A stretch of 64,000 nt of DNA from an uncultured Clostridia bacterium (GCA_948440265.1 CAOJOK010000005.1:1-64000); one strand, 5' to 3'. Shown: positions 52,550 through 59,847, counted from the first letter of the stretch. Notes: generated by a model not told the origin, from the sequence alone. A program made the numbers and translations.

Positions 52550-52567
52550 TTGAAAGTGCACTTTCAA
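52550..52567. repeat. Perfect 18-bp palindrome, operator-like
   Basis: TTGAAAGTG joined to CACTTTCAA, 24 bases upstream of a plus-strand -35 box and 14 bases upstream of a minus-strand gene start. Its form and place suit a dimeric repressor operator. Confidence 0.7.
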
Positions 52568-52591
52568 TTTTATTTATTTTTCGATTTTCGA

Positions 52592-52621
52592 TTGACATTC
52601 TTATACCGAATAAGGTATAAT
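52592..52621 (+). promoter_or_regulatory. Strong promoter of a candidate small RNA
   Basis: TTGACA (52592-52597), 18-base spacer, TATAAT (52616-52621). No ORF follows; instead a short structured region and a terminator. Confidence 0.85.
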
Positions 52622-52627
52622 ATAGCC

Positions 52628-52721
52628 AAGGTAGCGAACCTAACCGTTTCGGTTAGTTGTCGGCGTAACAATGTTATGTTCCGACCTCGCAGGCAAGAAG
52701 TGACGAAAGTCACTTCTTTTT
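52628..52721 (+). ncRNA. Candidate small structured RNA, about 94 nt
   Basis: Starts about seven bases after the -10 box. Hairpin 1: CTAACCG-TTT-CGGTTAG (52640-52656). Hairpin 2: GTCGG...CCGAC with inner TAACA/TGTTA (52659-52685). Terminator: AAGAAGTGAC-GAAA-GTCACTTCTT plus T-run (52695-52721), with a GNRA tetraloop only on this strand. It runs opposite to the phage gene string and would be antisense to that transcript between the 129- and 74-residue genes. It may control copy number or assembly; alternatively these are DNA hairpins of a packaging signal. Confidence 0.7.
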
Positions 52722-53099
52722 CTTTTGGTTTGTATGCCTTAAAATTCGCGCTTTATCGTGACTGCCGAGCATAAACCGTTCCTTGCCTTCGGGGAACACC
52801 TTTTTATCTTCCACGCGCAAAGGCTTGCCCGACATACGGTTTTTATCAAACCGTTGAAAGTCTACACCCGTCCGCTTCGGCAGTCCGTAACGCTCGTAAT
52901 TTATTTCGACTAACGCTTTATCCGCATTTTTGCCGTTTTCATCGAATTGCTTTATGCTTTTGAGTTTGGATACGGACACGCCGCGCTTGTTTTCGTCCAC
53001 GACGACATAATTGCGCTGCTTTTTCGGTTCGCGGTCTATGTACTTCGTTTCACCGCGAAACACTTTGCCTACATTCTTTTTATCGTTTCTTCTTGCCAT
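52710..53099 (-). CDS. Basic hydrophilic protein, unknown
   Basis: A 129-residue highly charged protein (MARRNDKKNVGKVFRGETKYIDREPKKQRNYVVVDENKRG...LRHTNQKKKK) with ATG and AAAAAGGAGTG. It has no membrane segment. Its 3' end overlaps the small-RNA terminator stem. High lysine and arginine suggest DNA or RNA binding. It follows the large surface-protein gene by four bases. Confidence 0.72.
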   Translation of the reverse strand: MARRNDKKNVGKVFRGETKYIDREPKKQRNYVVVDENKRGVSVSKLKSIKQFDENGKNADKALVEINYERYGLPKRTGVDFQRFDKNRMSGKPLRVEDKKVFPEGKERFMLGSHDKARILRHTNQKKKK

Positions 53100-53103
53100 A
53101 AAA

Positions 53104-55092
53104 TCACTCCTTTTTCCTTTTGAATAGTTTACCTATTGCCTTAAACGGCGCGGTTATAAGCCAAACAACACCCTTTACAAGCAAGCCCAAAAGCGGCGAG
53201 ATAATAGGAAACAGCAAAACGCAAACGAGAACTATCGCAAGCAGCAGTAAAAGCGTTTTCCACCACTTGCTTATTTCGAAACGCACAGGCGGTGTTATCG
53301 CGCCTATAACATCAATCGGATTAGATACTACGGGAATAACGGTGTAAACGTCGTCTTTGCAGAAAGTCAATTGAATAATATCGAAGCCGAGAAAGACGGT
53401 TTCTCTTGCCGCATACGACTTATCTGCATATCCCGTAGCCACGCCGTTATCGTTTATGATGCAAGTCATTAAGTCGGTGGAAAAATAGTCGGTATCGGCG
53501 AAACGGAATAAAAACAGCGTCTGATTGTTCAGTTCGCATTCGTTAAACCGTTCCTTAATCTTGTCCACATCGGCTTTATCCACAAATAATTCGCTTGCAA
53601 CCGTTTCGACGTTGCCGTAAAGTTCGTTTCGCTTAACTTCGTGTATCGGTTCTATGCCGAGAACGTTATCATCAGACGGCGTTTTACCCAAGAGAGTCGC
53701 AAGAAACCCGTAATCGCAGACCTTGTCCCAAAACCCGTGATTTGAATTATACGCCATTAAATCGAATGTTTCACTCGCGTCTATGTCCACACAGTTATAT
53801 CCGACAGTGCGCCCGTTGTCGACGTATGTTTCGAATAAGTCCGCGCTTATCTGTCCGTCCTTAATCGGCAAATATCCGTTATTATGACTTTTATCATAAC
53901 CGTATATGTAATCGGTCAATTCTTCCGAAGAAACGGAATAGTCCGCAATGGCAGTCCCGCGAGAATGAAACAGATAGGGAAGATTGTCTATAAAAAGACT
54001 ATAATAATAATCGTAAGTATTTCCGTCAAACGTGGGACCGCCTTGCGCTTGCTTAACGTTCCAACAATAACTGTAACGGTTCGTGTAACTGTTTCCGACC
54101 ACCGTCTGAACTTCGTTATAAAACGAATACCTACGCTTTGCGTCGTAAGTTTCACCTATGGATTTGCCGACGTAGTTTTCCGAAAGAAAATCGTATGCGT
54201 CTTTATCGCTCGTAACTATAACCGGTCTTGTCAAATACTCGTACCATTCGGCTTTTATTTTTTGAAGTTTTCCGTAAGCCCGCAATACGTCGTTCGGAAC
54301 GCCGAAATACACGCTGCTTACTTGCGTTTGATGACCTTTGCCCAAACTCGACGAAGCAGTCCTGTAAACCGTGCTGCCGACTTGCAGTTCCACCGTTTCC
54401 AATTTTGCGGCGGTGCAGTCGAGCGTGCTTTCCGCCTCTCTGTCTGCGCCATAGCCCGCAGCAAAACCGCTGAACGTGTAAGAGCCGCCGATGGTGTAAG
54501 CCGTGGAGTTTTTTTCGCCTTTCGTCAAAAGTTCGACTTCGGCTATATCGTAACGCCGCGCGTTACTGTTTACACGTTCGGCTATCGTTTTGCCGTCAAA
54601 ATCGCTCTTTCGGTCTACGACTTTAAACTTGTAAAACAAATTTGTGTAATCGCCCTTTGACTTCGAACAGAACCGCAAATCGAATTTTTCGTAATCGGTA
54701 ACGACCACCGTTTTGTCCTCGCGTTCTTCCCATTGCACGCCGAGCGTAATCTTATTCGCATATCCGTCGGTCTGTATATCCAAATTTTGAGGGTTGTAAA
54801 AATACACATACAAGCCGTAGTTGTCCCGCATATTGACCTTAAACGAATAGCAATACTCTACAACGGTAAAGATTTCGGGGTGTTTCAAAACGCCCGTACT
54901 ATCGTAAGGATAGCGGGTAATATCGAAGTCGTCGCTGCTTGTAAGGTCGTCGAGTACGTCGGTATCATCAAAGGATATGGGAGCAGCGGCACGCGCAACC
55001 GTCGTACCGCTTCCCACAAAGGAGAAGATTATTGTAAACAGTGCAACGACAAGAGCCGCCGCGGTGTTTCTTATGTAAATCGCTCTTTGCAT
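53104..55092 (-). CDS. Large exported membrane-anchored protein, pIII-like adsorption candidate
   Basis: A 662-residue protein. N-terminal signal peptide: AIYIRNTAAALVVALFTIIFSFVGSGTTVARAAA, with a good AxA cleavage site. A roughly 570-residue extracellular body rich in tyrosine, aspartate and serine follows, then a C-terminal hydrophobic region (KWWKTLLLLLAIVLVCVLLFPIISPLLGLLVKG) and a basic cytoplasmic tail (KRKKE). This signal-body-anchor layout and large size, upstream of the Zot-like gene, match the position and topology of the filamentous-phage receptor-binding protein. ATG at 55092 with GAGGTATGAG is preferred to the track's TTG. No homologous domain is recognised, so the role is inferred. 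Confidence 0.72.
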   Translation of the reverse strand: MQRAIYIRNTAAALVVALFTIIFSFVGSGTTVARAAAPISFDDTDVLDDLTSSDDFDITRYPYDSTGVLKHPEIFTVVEYCYSFKVNMRDNYGLYVYFYNPQNLDIQTDGYANKITLGVQWEEREDKTVVVTDYEKFDLRFCSKSKGDYTNLFYKFKVVDRKSDFDGKTIAERVNSNARRYDIAEVELLTKGEKNSTAYTIGGSYTFSGFAAGYGADREAESTLDCTAAKLETVELQVGSTVYRTASSSLGKGHQTQVSSVYFGVPNDVLRAYGKLQKIKAEWYEYLTRPVIVTSDKDAYDFLSENYVGKSIGETYDAKRRYSFYNEVQTVVGNSYTNRYSYCWNVKQAQGGPTFDGNTYDYYYSLFIDNLPYLFHSRGTAIADYSVSSEELTDYIYGYDKSHNNGYLPIKDGQISADLFETYVDNGRTVGYNCVDIDASETFDLMAYNSNHGFWDKVCDYGFLATLLGKTPSDDNVLGIEPIHEVKRNELYGNVETVASELFVDKADVDKIKERFNECELNNQTLFLFRFADTDYFSTDLMTCIINDNGVATGYADKSYAARETVFLGFDIIQLTFCKDDVYTVIPVVSNPIDVIGAITPPVRFEISKWWKTLLLLLAIVLVCVLLFPIISPLLGLLVKGVVWLITAPFKAIGKLFKRKKE

Positions 55093-55103
55093 TTTCTCAT
55101 ACC

Positions 55104-55655
55104 TCAATGAAAGTTAATCGTAACCGTCGATTGTTCCTCTTCGCTGTATACGACGATTGACAGTCTGTCCTTTTCGTACAAATCTATATCCATAAAGCCC
55201 GTTACGGTGCTGTTTGGATAAACGACGGAAAGCAGTTCGCCGAGCGTAAGAGCAAAAGGAAGATACACTGTAAAATATCCGTCGTAAAGTTTTATATCAA
55301 AATAGTCTGTAAAGTCTATCCTATAAAACTCCAACGCTTTGCCGTCGACGGCAAATTCGGTCATATCGCAGTCTTTCATATTGTTTTCATTGAATACTAT
55401 TTGCACGGTGAAATTCTTTGCCTTTTCTGTCTTATCCGTAAGCCCGAAAACGTTTTTGCAATAAAATAGGGAATAAGCATCTTTCGGCAATTCGATATTT
55501 TCAGTTTTATAGGATATTTTTTCGTCGCCGTACTGCACATAGAAATTCTTTGCACCGTTATTGACGAACGCAATTATAAGTGTAACCGCGCCGATTACTA
55601 CGGCAAATATAATTGTATACAATATTACAGATACAGCATTGCCTGTCCTTTTCAT
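55104..55655 (-). CDS. Single-span exported protein, unknown
   Basis: A 183-residue protein with an N-terminal membrane segment (VILYTIIFAVVIGAVTLIIAFV, about 10-31) and an extracellular beta-rich domain ending ...EEEQSTVTINFH. It is probably a minor virion or surface protein. ATG with GAGGTG upstream. It lies between two other membrane-anchored genes in the virion-like block. Confidence 0.7.
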   Translation of the reverse strand: MKRTGNAVSVILYTIIFAVVIGAVTLIIAFVNNGAKNFYVQYGDEKISYKTENIELPKDAYSLFYCKNVFGLTDKTEKAKNFTVQIVFNENNMKDCDMTEFAVDGKALEFYRIDFTDYFDIKLYDGYFTVYLPFALTLGELLSVVYPNSTVTGFMDIDLYEKDRLSIVVYSEEEQSTVTINFH

Positions 55656-55666
55656 AACACACCTCG

Positions 55667-56950
55667 TCAGCGTCTATGCAGTTTCTTTTTCGGGATAAGT
55701 GCGCAAACAACGGCAGCAATGGCAATAAGTAAACCTGCGGACAGCAAGATAGAAAGCCAATGCGTTTTCACAGTATTGACTACTTTATCCGTCCCCGTCA
55801 TTTCCTGCACGTTCACTTCATAATCTTCCGTTACTTGCGTTTGCGTAAAATCCGCTATTTCCGTACCGCTTACCGAGCGCACCGACGTTACCTGTAAATT
55901 TTGTGCATTTGCTTCCTGTACAATATCCACAAGCACGGTACCATATTCGACCGTTAAAGTGTCATATACTTCGCCGTCCACTTTAAAAGTAACGGTAAAC
56001 AACTTTATTTCCCATTTTGCCGTGAGAACAAAGTCATTCTTAACGGCTTGATTTTCATACTTTGTTCCATCACTCATATACCACCCGAGAAAATTATAAC
56101 CAGTGCGATAGGGAATTGGACAATTAACCGCAGTATTCCATTCGACCGTCATTTGCTCCGTATCCAAACCGTAACCGCCGTTACAATCAAAAGTAACGGT
56201 AAATGTATTTATTTCGAATTTTGCGTAAAAATTCATATCCGCCGTTATGGGTTCGCCGCTATACGGTATCGTCAAATCTTCGTCCAAATACCACCCGACA
56301 AAAGTATATCCCTCCTTTATAGGCTCTTCTGGCAATTCAAGCACTTTTTCTTTATACTCGATACGAAGATTATCCAACACGTCCGCAATTACTTCATCGG
56401 CAGTTGTATTACTTAAACTTTTTTCATACCGTGCGCCACCGTGAATATCTACGGAAAGCGATTTATCGCCAAAATAGATATTCAATTCCGCAAAAATAAT
56501 ATCCGGAACACTCGTAAAACAAATATAAAAATATAATTGAGGAGGATAAAAACCGCCTGTGGGTTTTTGAAAACCCGGCATAGTATAACTACCGCAAGAA
56601 AAATTAAAAGTATTATTTTCATTCGTTAAAAGATTTTTACAGTTAAAATCAAAAGATGAGTGAAAAACGATTTTACCTTGTCCCATTGCAGCATACGATT
56701 CCACATACGTCGAGTACGGAACAATATCGATAAACGATGAATTTACCGAAGACGCTTTTAAAATCTTACTTTGTATACCCCTTTCCGTTTCTTCTTCTTG
56801 CGGTGTATCTAACCAACCGTAAGGATTCCAATTCTTAAAGCCGCTCGTTATAGCCGCCGTGACCGCAACAGCAAGCAATATAACCGCAACGGTCACAAGT
56901 AGCCATTTTATGCCATCGCTTCTTTTATGTCTTTTAAGTTCGTTTTTCAT
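55667..56950 (-). CDS. Membrane-anchored protein with InlB B-type repeats
   Basis: A 427-residue protein. N-terminal signal-anchor (WLLVTVAVILLAVAVTAAITS, about 16-36), an extracellular region, then two or three InlB B-type (Listeria-Bacteroides) repeats: KEGYTFVGWYLDEDLTIPYSGE, RTGYNFLGWYMSDGTKYENQ and a degenerate third. A C-terminal membrane span (HWLSILLSAGLLIAIAAVVCALI) and basic tail follow. These small beta-grasp repeats are common in adhesins, so host or surface contact is plausible. ATG with AGGTG upstream. It overlaps the 72-residue gene by 17 bases. Confidence 0.78.
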   Translation of the reverse strand: MKNELKRHKRSDGIKWLLVTVAVILLAVAVTAAITSGFKNWNPYGWLDTPQEEETERGIQSKILKASSVNSSFIDIVPYSTYVESYAAMGQGKIVFHSSFDFNCKNLLTNENNTFNFSCGSYTMPGFQKPTGGFYPPQLYFYICFTSVPDIIFAELNIYFGDKSLSVDIHGGARYEKSLSNTTADEVIADVLDNLRIEYKEKVLELPEEPIKEGYTFVGWYLDEDLTIPYSGEPITADMNFYAKFEINTFTVTFDCNGGYGLDTEQMTVEWNTAVNCPIPYRTGYNFLGWYMSDGTKYENQAVKNDFVLTAKWEIKLFTVTFKVDGEVYDTLTVEYGTVLVDIVQEANAQNLQVTSVRSVSGTEIADFTQTQVTEDYEVNVQEMTGTDKVVNTVKTHWLSILLSAGLLIAIAAVVCALIPKKKLHRR

Positions 56951-57152
56951 TTAACACCTCGCTTTTTCCCAATTCGTTTTTAACTTCGTCGTAACTGTTT
57001 GCAGCATAAATACCCAAAGGCTCGCCCTTACGAGTACAACCTGTTTCAACAAATACGCCGTCGTTTTCTTCTTTTAAACAGTGAATACAATACAGCGGAA
57101 TAAGAATGCGCTCATTTGTGTCCTTTAATCTTACCTCCAAATATTCGTTCAT
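56934..57152 (-). CDS. Small cysteine-containing protein, unknown
   Basis: A 72-residue soluble protein (MNEYLEVRLKDTNERILIPLYCIHCLKEENDGVFVETGCTRKGEP...) with CIHC and a further cysteine, and ATG with GAGGTG. It is the first gene of the virion-like block, just downstream (leftward) of structured repeat copy 2, and overlaps the next gene, indicating coupled translation. Confidence 0.72.
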   Translation of the reverse strand: MNEYLEVRLKDTNERILIPLYCIHCLKEENDGVFVETGCTRKGEPLGIYAANSYDEVKNELGKSEVLNEKRT

Positions 57153-57193
57153 TTCACACCTCGCTTAAATTAAAATTTTTCTACATTTACAGT

Positions 57194-57429
57194 CGTTTAC
57201 TTGCAAGCCGTCAAGTGCCTTTCGCGGCATAAACCGCTTCGCTATTTATTCCACGGAACACTTGACTGCTTGCATTTTCCGCTGCTTTCGCTAAAACGCC
57301 GAAAGCGACTCAAAAAGGATTGTGAACCTTTCCAAGTCGCTTTTGCCGGCGTTATTTTGCAACGGAAAACCGTTCACTTGCTTTGTCACTTGCCGTTTTC
57401 TGTCTTTGCCTCTGCAATCTAAAAAGGAT
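57194..57429. repeat. Structured direct repeat, copy 2
   Basis: Matches copy 1 at 46634-46863. Stem A (57202-57217 with 57259-57274) is nearly identical. Stem B inner is AAGCGACT (57303-57310) with AGTCGCTT (57335-57342), extended by AACGCC/GGCGTT. Stem B outer is TTTTCCG (57275-57281) with CGGAAAA (57363-57369). Sequence differs from copy 1 while pairing is kept. The gene-free interval 57153-57486 holds this repeat and no credible ORF. Confidence 0.85.
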
Positions 57430-57486
57430 TATGAGAGGGGATAGGTGACGGCAGTTGTTTGAAAGATTAGCGTCAAAACCCGTCTA

Positions 57487-57933
57487 CTACACACCCCCTA
57501 ATGTTATTGCCATTTTAAGCAGTCCCGCATCGCTTTTACGCGCAGGCTTTACGTCGAACTCGACCGTCTTGCCGTCGCTCGTTACGCCGCGAAACATATA
57601 TGTATCGTAAGTCGTAACCTTGCCGTTGCTGTCCGTTCTTTCCGCTTCGCCGAGTATGACTTCCACTTCGTCGCACATATCAAAAAGGTAGTCTATTACC
57701 TCGTAACCGCCTTTATCCGACGGTGCGAAGTCGACTTTCGTTTCCCTTTCGCCGACTTTGACGGGAAGCATATAGCCGTAACACTGCCTTCCGTCGCGCG
57801 TCTTGTACAGTCTGCCGTGCTTGTCCACACTCGGGACACGTTTCACAAAAAGACGGGGAGTTTCCGAGAGAATTTCCGCTGCCGTCTTGACCGTTGCCGT
57901 TTCTGCTGCTTGTACATTCTTTTCATTTGCCAT
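57487..57933 (-). CDS. Possible ssDNA-binding protein of the element
   Basis: A 148-residue soluble protein (MANEKNVQAAETATVKTAAEILSETPRLFVKRVPSVDKHGRLYKTRDGRQCYGYMLPVKV...). A charged N-terminal tail is followed by a beta-rich region that could form an OB fold. Its size and its place between early genes and the virion block match the position of the filamentous-phage gpV-type ssDNA-binding protein. That role is inference; no motif proves it. ATG with AAAGGAGT. Confidence 0.65.
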   Translation of the reverse strand: MANEKNVQAAETATVKTAAEILSETPRLFVKRVPSVDKHGRLYKTRDGRQCYGYMLPVKVGERETKVDFAPSDKGGYEVIDYLFDMCDEVEVILGEAERTDSNGKVTTYDTYMFRGVTSDGKTVEFDVKPARKSDAGLLKMAITLGGV

Positions 57934-58088
57934 TTGATTTACTCCTTTGCGGTGGCTGCCGCTATAAAATATTTACCCTTGCGGGCTGGCGGGAACGGCG
58001 GGGTTTGCACCCGCTTTTCATCGCTTCCGACGTTCCCCTAAACGGGGCAGGGAAGAAGAGAGAAAACCCTGCTTTCCGTTAATGCTTT

Positions 58089-58271
58089 TCAATGCGACCA
58101 AGTTTCAATGCACGAAATGCTTTCGCACAAATCGTCGATATCTTCCGTCAGCATTTGCAAACGTTTCAAAGCGATTACGTCGCCTTTTTTCATAGTGGAC
58201 TCCGTTTCTTCGCGCTGCCGCTTTAAATCTCGAAGCGCGGCGTAATATATTTCAAGCGTGGATAAACTCAT
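58089..58271 (-). CDS. Small coiled-coil protein, unknown
   Basis: A 60-residue helical protein (MSLSTLEIYYAALRDLKRQREETESTMKKGDVIALKRLQMLTEDIDDLCESISCIETWSH) with heptad-like spacing of Leu and Ile. ATG with a strong GGAGGAA ribosome site four bases after the SprT-like gene. The following 155 bases to the 148-residue gene contain GC-rich hairpins but no gene. Confidence 0.7.
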   Translation of the reverse strand: MSLSTLEIYYAALRDLKRQREETESTMKKGDVIALKRLQMLTEDIDDLCESISCIETWSH

Positions 58272-58275
58272 ATAA

Positions 58276-58896
58276 TCATTCCTCCGTCATAGGTTCGTTG
58301 CAGTCAAGACAGAGAATACGAACTTCTTTCGTGGCTCTTACCGATTGACCGCAGATAGGGCATTTATATTTGCGTGTACTCGACGTACGCACCGTTTGAC
58401 CTTTAAACACGGGAGAACGATAAATAATGCTTTTGGGGTTGTCCTTGACAAACTCCGCAATAAGCGCCGCTGTTCCTTCCGTGAGTTCCGTATGCGAATA
58501 TCCTATCTTCGGCAGACATTGAACTTTCAAGCCGTGCATTTCGGCAATGCGCAGAAAGAGTTTGTTATGATACGTTCCGCCGCGCGAGCAATCTTGAATG
58601 TGATTTTGACGAGCATAATTGTGACACATTTCGTGAATGAGCGTTTCTGCGATTTCAGATACGGAACGATTGAGATATTGTGCCGTAATATTCAGTTCGT
58701 GCGCTCCCTCGTTTTCGCCACGCTCTTTCCATACCTTTTCGGTGGAATACCAGCCGAAAGCCTTATTCCGCTCGTCGCGCTGCACTGTTATTACCGGCTT
58801 TTCAAGCTCGCCGCCGAACAGTCTGCCGTTTATGTAATCGTATAGTTTTTCCAAATACTTGACTGTTTCGATATACCTTTCCGTACCGTTTTCCAT
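58276..58896 (-). CDS. SprT-like zinc metalloprotein
   Basis: A 206-residue protein. The SprT/zincin motif HEMCHNY is at 88-94, with a further histidine in GGTYHNKLF, and the C-terminal zinc ribbon CPICGQSVRATKEVRILCLDC is at about 178-198. SprT-like (Spartan-type) proteases remove proteins cross-linked to DNA. In an element whose Rep attaches covalently to DNA, such an enzyme could trim Rep or host adducts; this link is inference. ATG with GAGGTGAT upstream. Confidence 0.85.
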   Translation of the reverse strand: MENGTERYIETVKYLEKLYDYINGRLFGGELEKPVITVQRDERNKAFGWYSTEKVWKERGENEGAHELNITAQYLNRSVSEIAETLIHEMCHNYARQNHIQDCSRGGTYHNKLFLRIAEMHGLKVQCLPKIGYSHTELTEGTAALIAEFVKDNPKSIIYRSPVFKGQTVRTSSTRKYKCPICGQSVRATKEVRILCLDCNEPMTEE

Positions 58897-58916
58897 TCGT
58901 CAATCACCTCGTATGT

Positions 58917-59081
58917 TCAATAATCTTTCGTCAAGTTTTCGGTAAAAAAGAGAATATTCTCAATAAGCAGCTTGCACAAACTTGTATCTTTACCCGTACT
59001 TAACAATCTTGATTTTTCAAGCGAAAGTTTTTTATACATATCTTTCGCTTCTTTCAGATTCATACTTTTAAACAGTCTCAT
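58917..59081 (-). CDS. 54-residue protein, unknown
   Basis: Too short for the ORF track. ATG at 59081 with GAGGATAAG upstream encodes MRLFKSMNLKEAKDMYKKLSLEKSRLLSTG...LTKDY. It is basic and helical. It starts seven bases after the stop of the preceding gene, in the same tight leftward string. Confidence 0.65.
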   Translation of the reverse strand: MRLFKSMNLKEAKDMYKKLSLEKSRLLSTGKDTSLCKLLIENILFFTENLTKDY

Positions 59082-59087
59082 ATCCGC

Positions 59088-59300
59088 TTATCCTCTTGTT
59101 ACGGGAAGCAAGTCCCCGTAAATATTTGTTTCGTCTTTACATACAATTTCGACATATACGCGATATTGATTGACGCTACCGCGATTGGGATATAACCCCG
59201 ATACCGAACAATAGTTCACATTTTCGCCTTTGCCGAATGTCTCATAAAATCGTTGAGCCTGCTCGCACTCGGCTTTCGTACCCATTACCCGAATTTTCAT
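59088..59300 (-). CDS. Small protein, unknown
   Basis: A 70-residue protein (MKIRVMGTKAECEQAQRFYETFGKGENVNYCSVSGLYPNRGSVNQYRVYVEI...) from the ATG at 59300, with GAGGATAA upstream; the track's longer start is not supported. The opening beta-strand followed by ECEQAQRF is seen in small phage and conjugative-element proteins of Firmicutes. Function unknown. Confidence 0.72.
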   Translation of the reverse strand: MKIRVMGTKAECEQAQRFYETFGKGENVNYCSVSGLYPNRGSVNQYRVYVEIVCKDETNIYGDLLPVTRG

Positions 59301-59311
59301 AGCCGTTATCC

Positions 59312-59473
59312 TCAATGTATTAAGCGATAAACGCCGAGCAGACACCAACCCTTAAACCAATTCTTTGTCTTTTCGGCAAATTTTTTCCGTGCTTGTCTGA
59401 CATTATCTGCGTCAATTATATGATACGCCGTGCCGCCCACGACCGTCGAAATTCTGAATATATACTCGTTCAT
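59312..59473 (-). CDS. 53-residue protein, unknown
   Basis: The ATG at 59473 with GAGGTGGTG upstream gives MNEYIFRISTVVGGTAYHIIDADNVRQARKKFAEKTKNWFKGWCLLGVYRLIH. The longer ORF in the track lies over the upstream gene. The start overlaps the previous stop by four bases (ATGA). Basic C-terminal half; function unknown. Confidence 0.68.
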   Translation of the reverse strand: MNEYIFRISTVVGGTAYHIIDADNVRQARKKFAEKTKNWFKGWCLLGVYRLIH

Positions 59474-59688
59474 TTCACCACCTCGTTGCCGTTTTCGCTT
59501 TTGATAATGTTTTCGCAAATCGACAGTATGCCGATTATATCCGTCAATACGGTATAATCTTGAAAACAACCTTTTCCGATTCCTTTCCCACAAAGTTCCG
59601 AAACAGAATCTTCGAAGAGTTTACCGTCTGCGCTGTCGTAATGTCTTAATATCTTCTCGATATTTTTAAGCCCTTGTTCCATTGTCAT
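59470..59688 (-). CDS. First gene of the element's leftward string, unknown
   Basis: A 72-residue protein (MTMEQGLKNIEKILRHYDSADGKLFEDSVSELCGKGIGKGCFQDYTVLTDIIGILSICENI...) with ATG and AAAGGAGT. It is the most upstream leftward gene, about 100 bases from the right repeat, so it may be an early regulator. Four-base overlap with the next gene. No family recognised. Confidence 0.7.
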   Translation of the reverse strand: MTMEQGLKNIEKILRHYDSADGKLFEDSVSELCGKGIGKGCFQDYTVLTDIIGILSICENIIKSENGNEVVK

Positions 59689-59786
59689 AATTGTACTCCT
59701 TTGCGTAAAGCCGCCGCCCGTATATTAGAACGACACGGAATACAATTCGCTCCCTTTGCCGTTCCATTTTAATATAAAACTTTACC

Positions 59787-59802
59787 TTTCCTAAATTCTC
59801 TT
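59787..59802. repeat. Right 16-bp direct repeat (candidate attR)
   Basis: TTTCCTAAATTCTCTT, identical to 45308-45323; similarity continues with an inserted T then GAA. It lies 78 bases before the metA start, so the element's right end is just upstream of the metA promoter. Confidence 0.7.
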
Positions 59803-59817
59803 TGAACGGCGAAATAT

Positions 59818-59847
59818 TTGACTTTACGGCGCTCTTTATTGTATTAT
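59818..59847 (+). promoter_or_regulatory. Promoter of metA
   Basis: TTGACT (59818-59823), 18-base spacer, TATTAT (59842-59847); an overlapping TATAAT (59847-59852) could pair with TTACGG at 17 bases. It lies 15 bases to the right of the element's end. Confidence 0.65.

Larger units (their letters stand above)
45308..59802. mobile_element. Integrated filamentous-phage (inovirus)-like element, about 14.5 kb
   Basis: Bounded by a perfect 16-bp direct repeat. Inside are an HUH rolling-circle Rep (47156-48127), a membrane-anchored P-loop ATPase of the Zot/pI kind (49973-52195), membrane-anchored surface proteins upstream of it, small early genes and an IS30-type transposase. Nearly all genes read leftward as a string with tiny gaps and AGGAGGT-type ribosome sites. 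This set of Rep plus Zot-like ATPase plus single-span virion-type proteins is the hallmark combination of Inoviridae. No capsid, terminase, portal or integrase of tailed phages is seen. At 14.5 kb it is at the large end for inoviruses. Alternative: a mobilisable rolling-circle element with a coupling-type ATPase. Confidence 0.75.
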
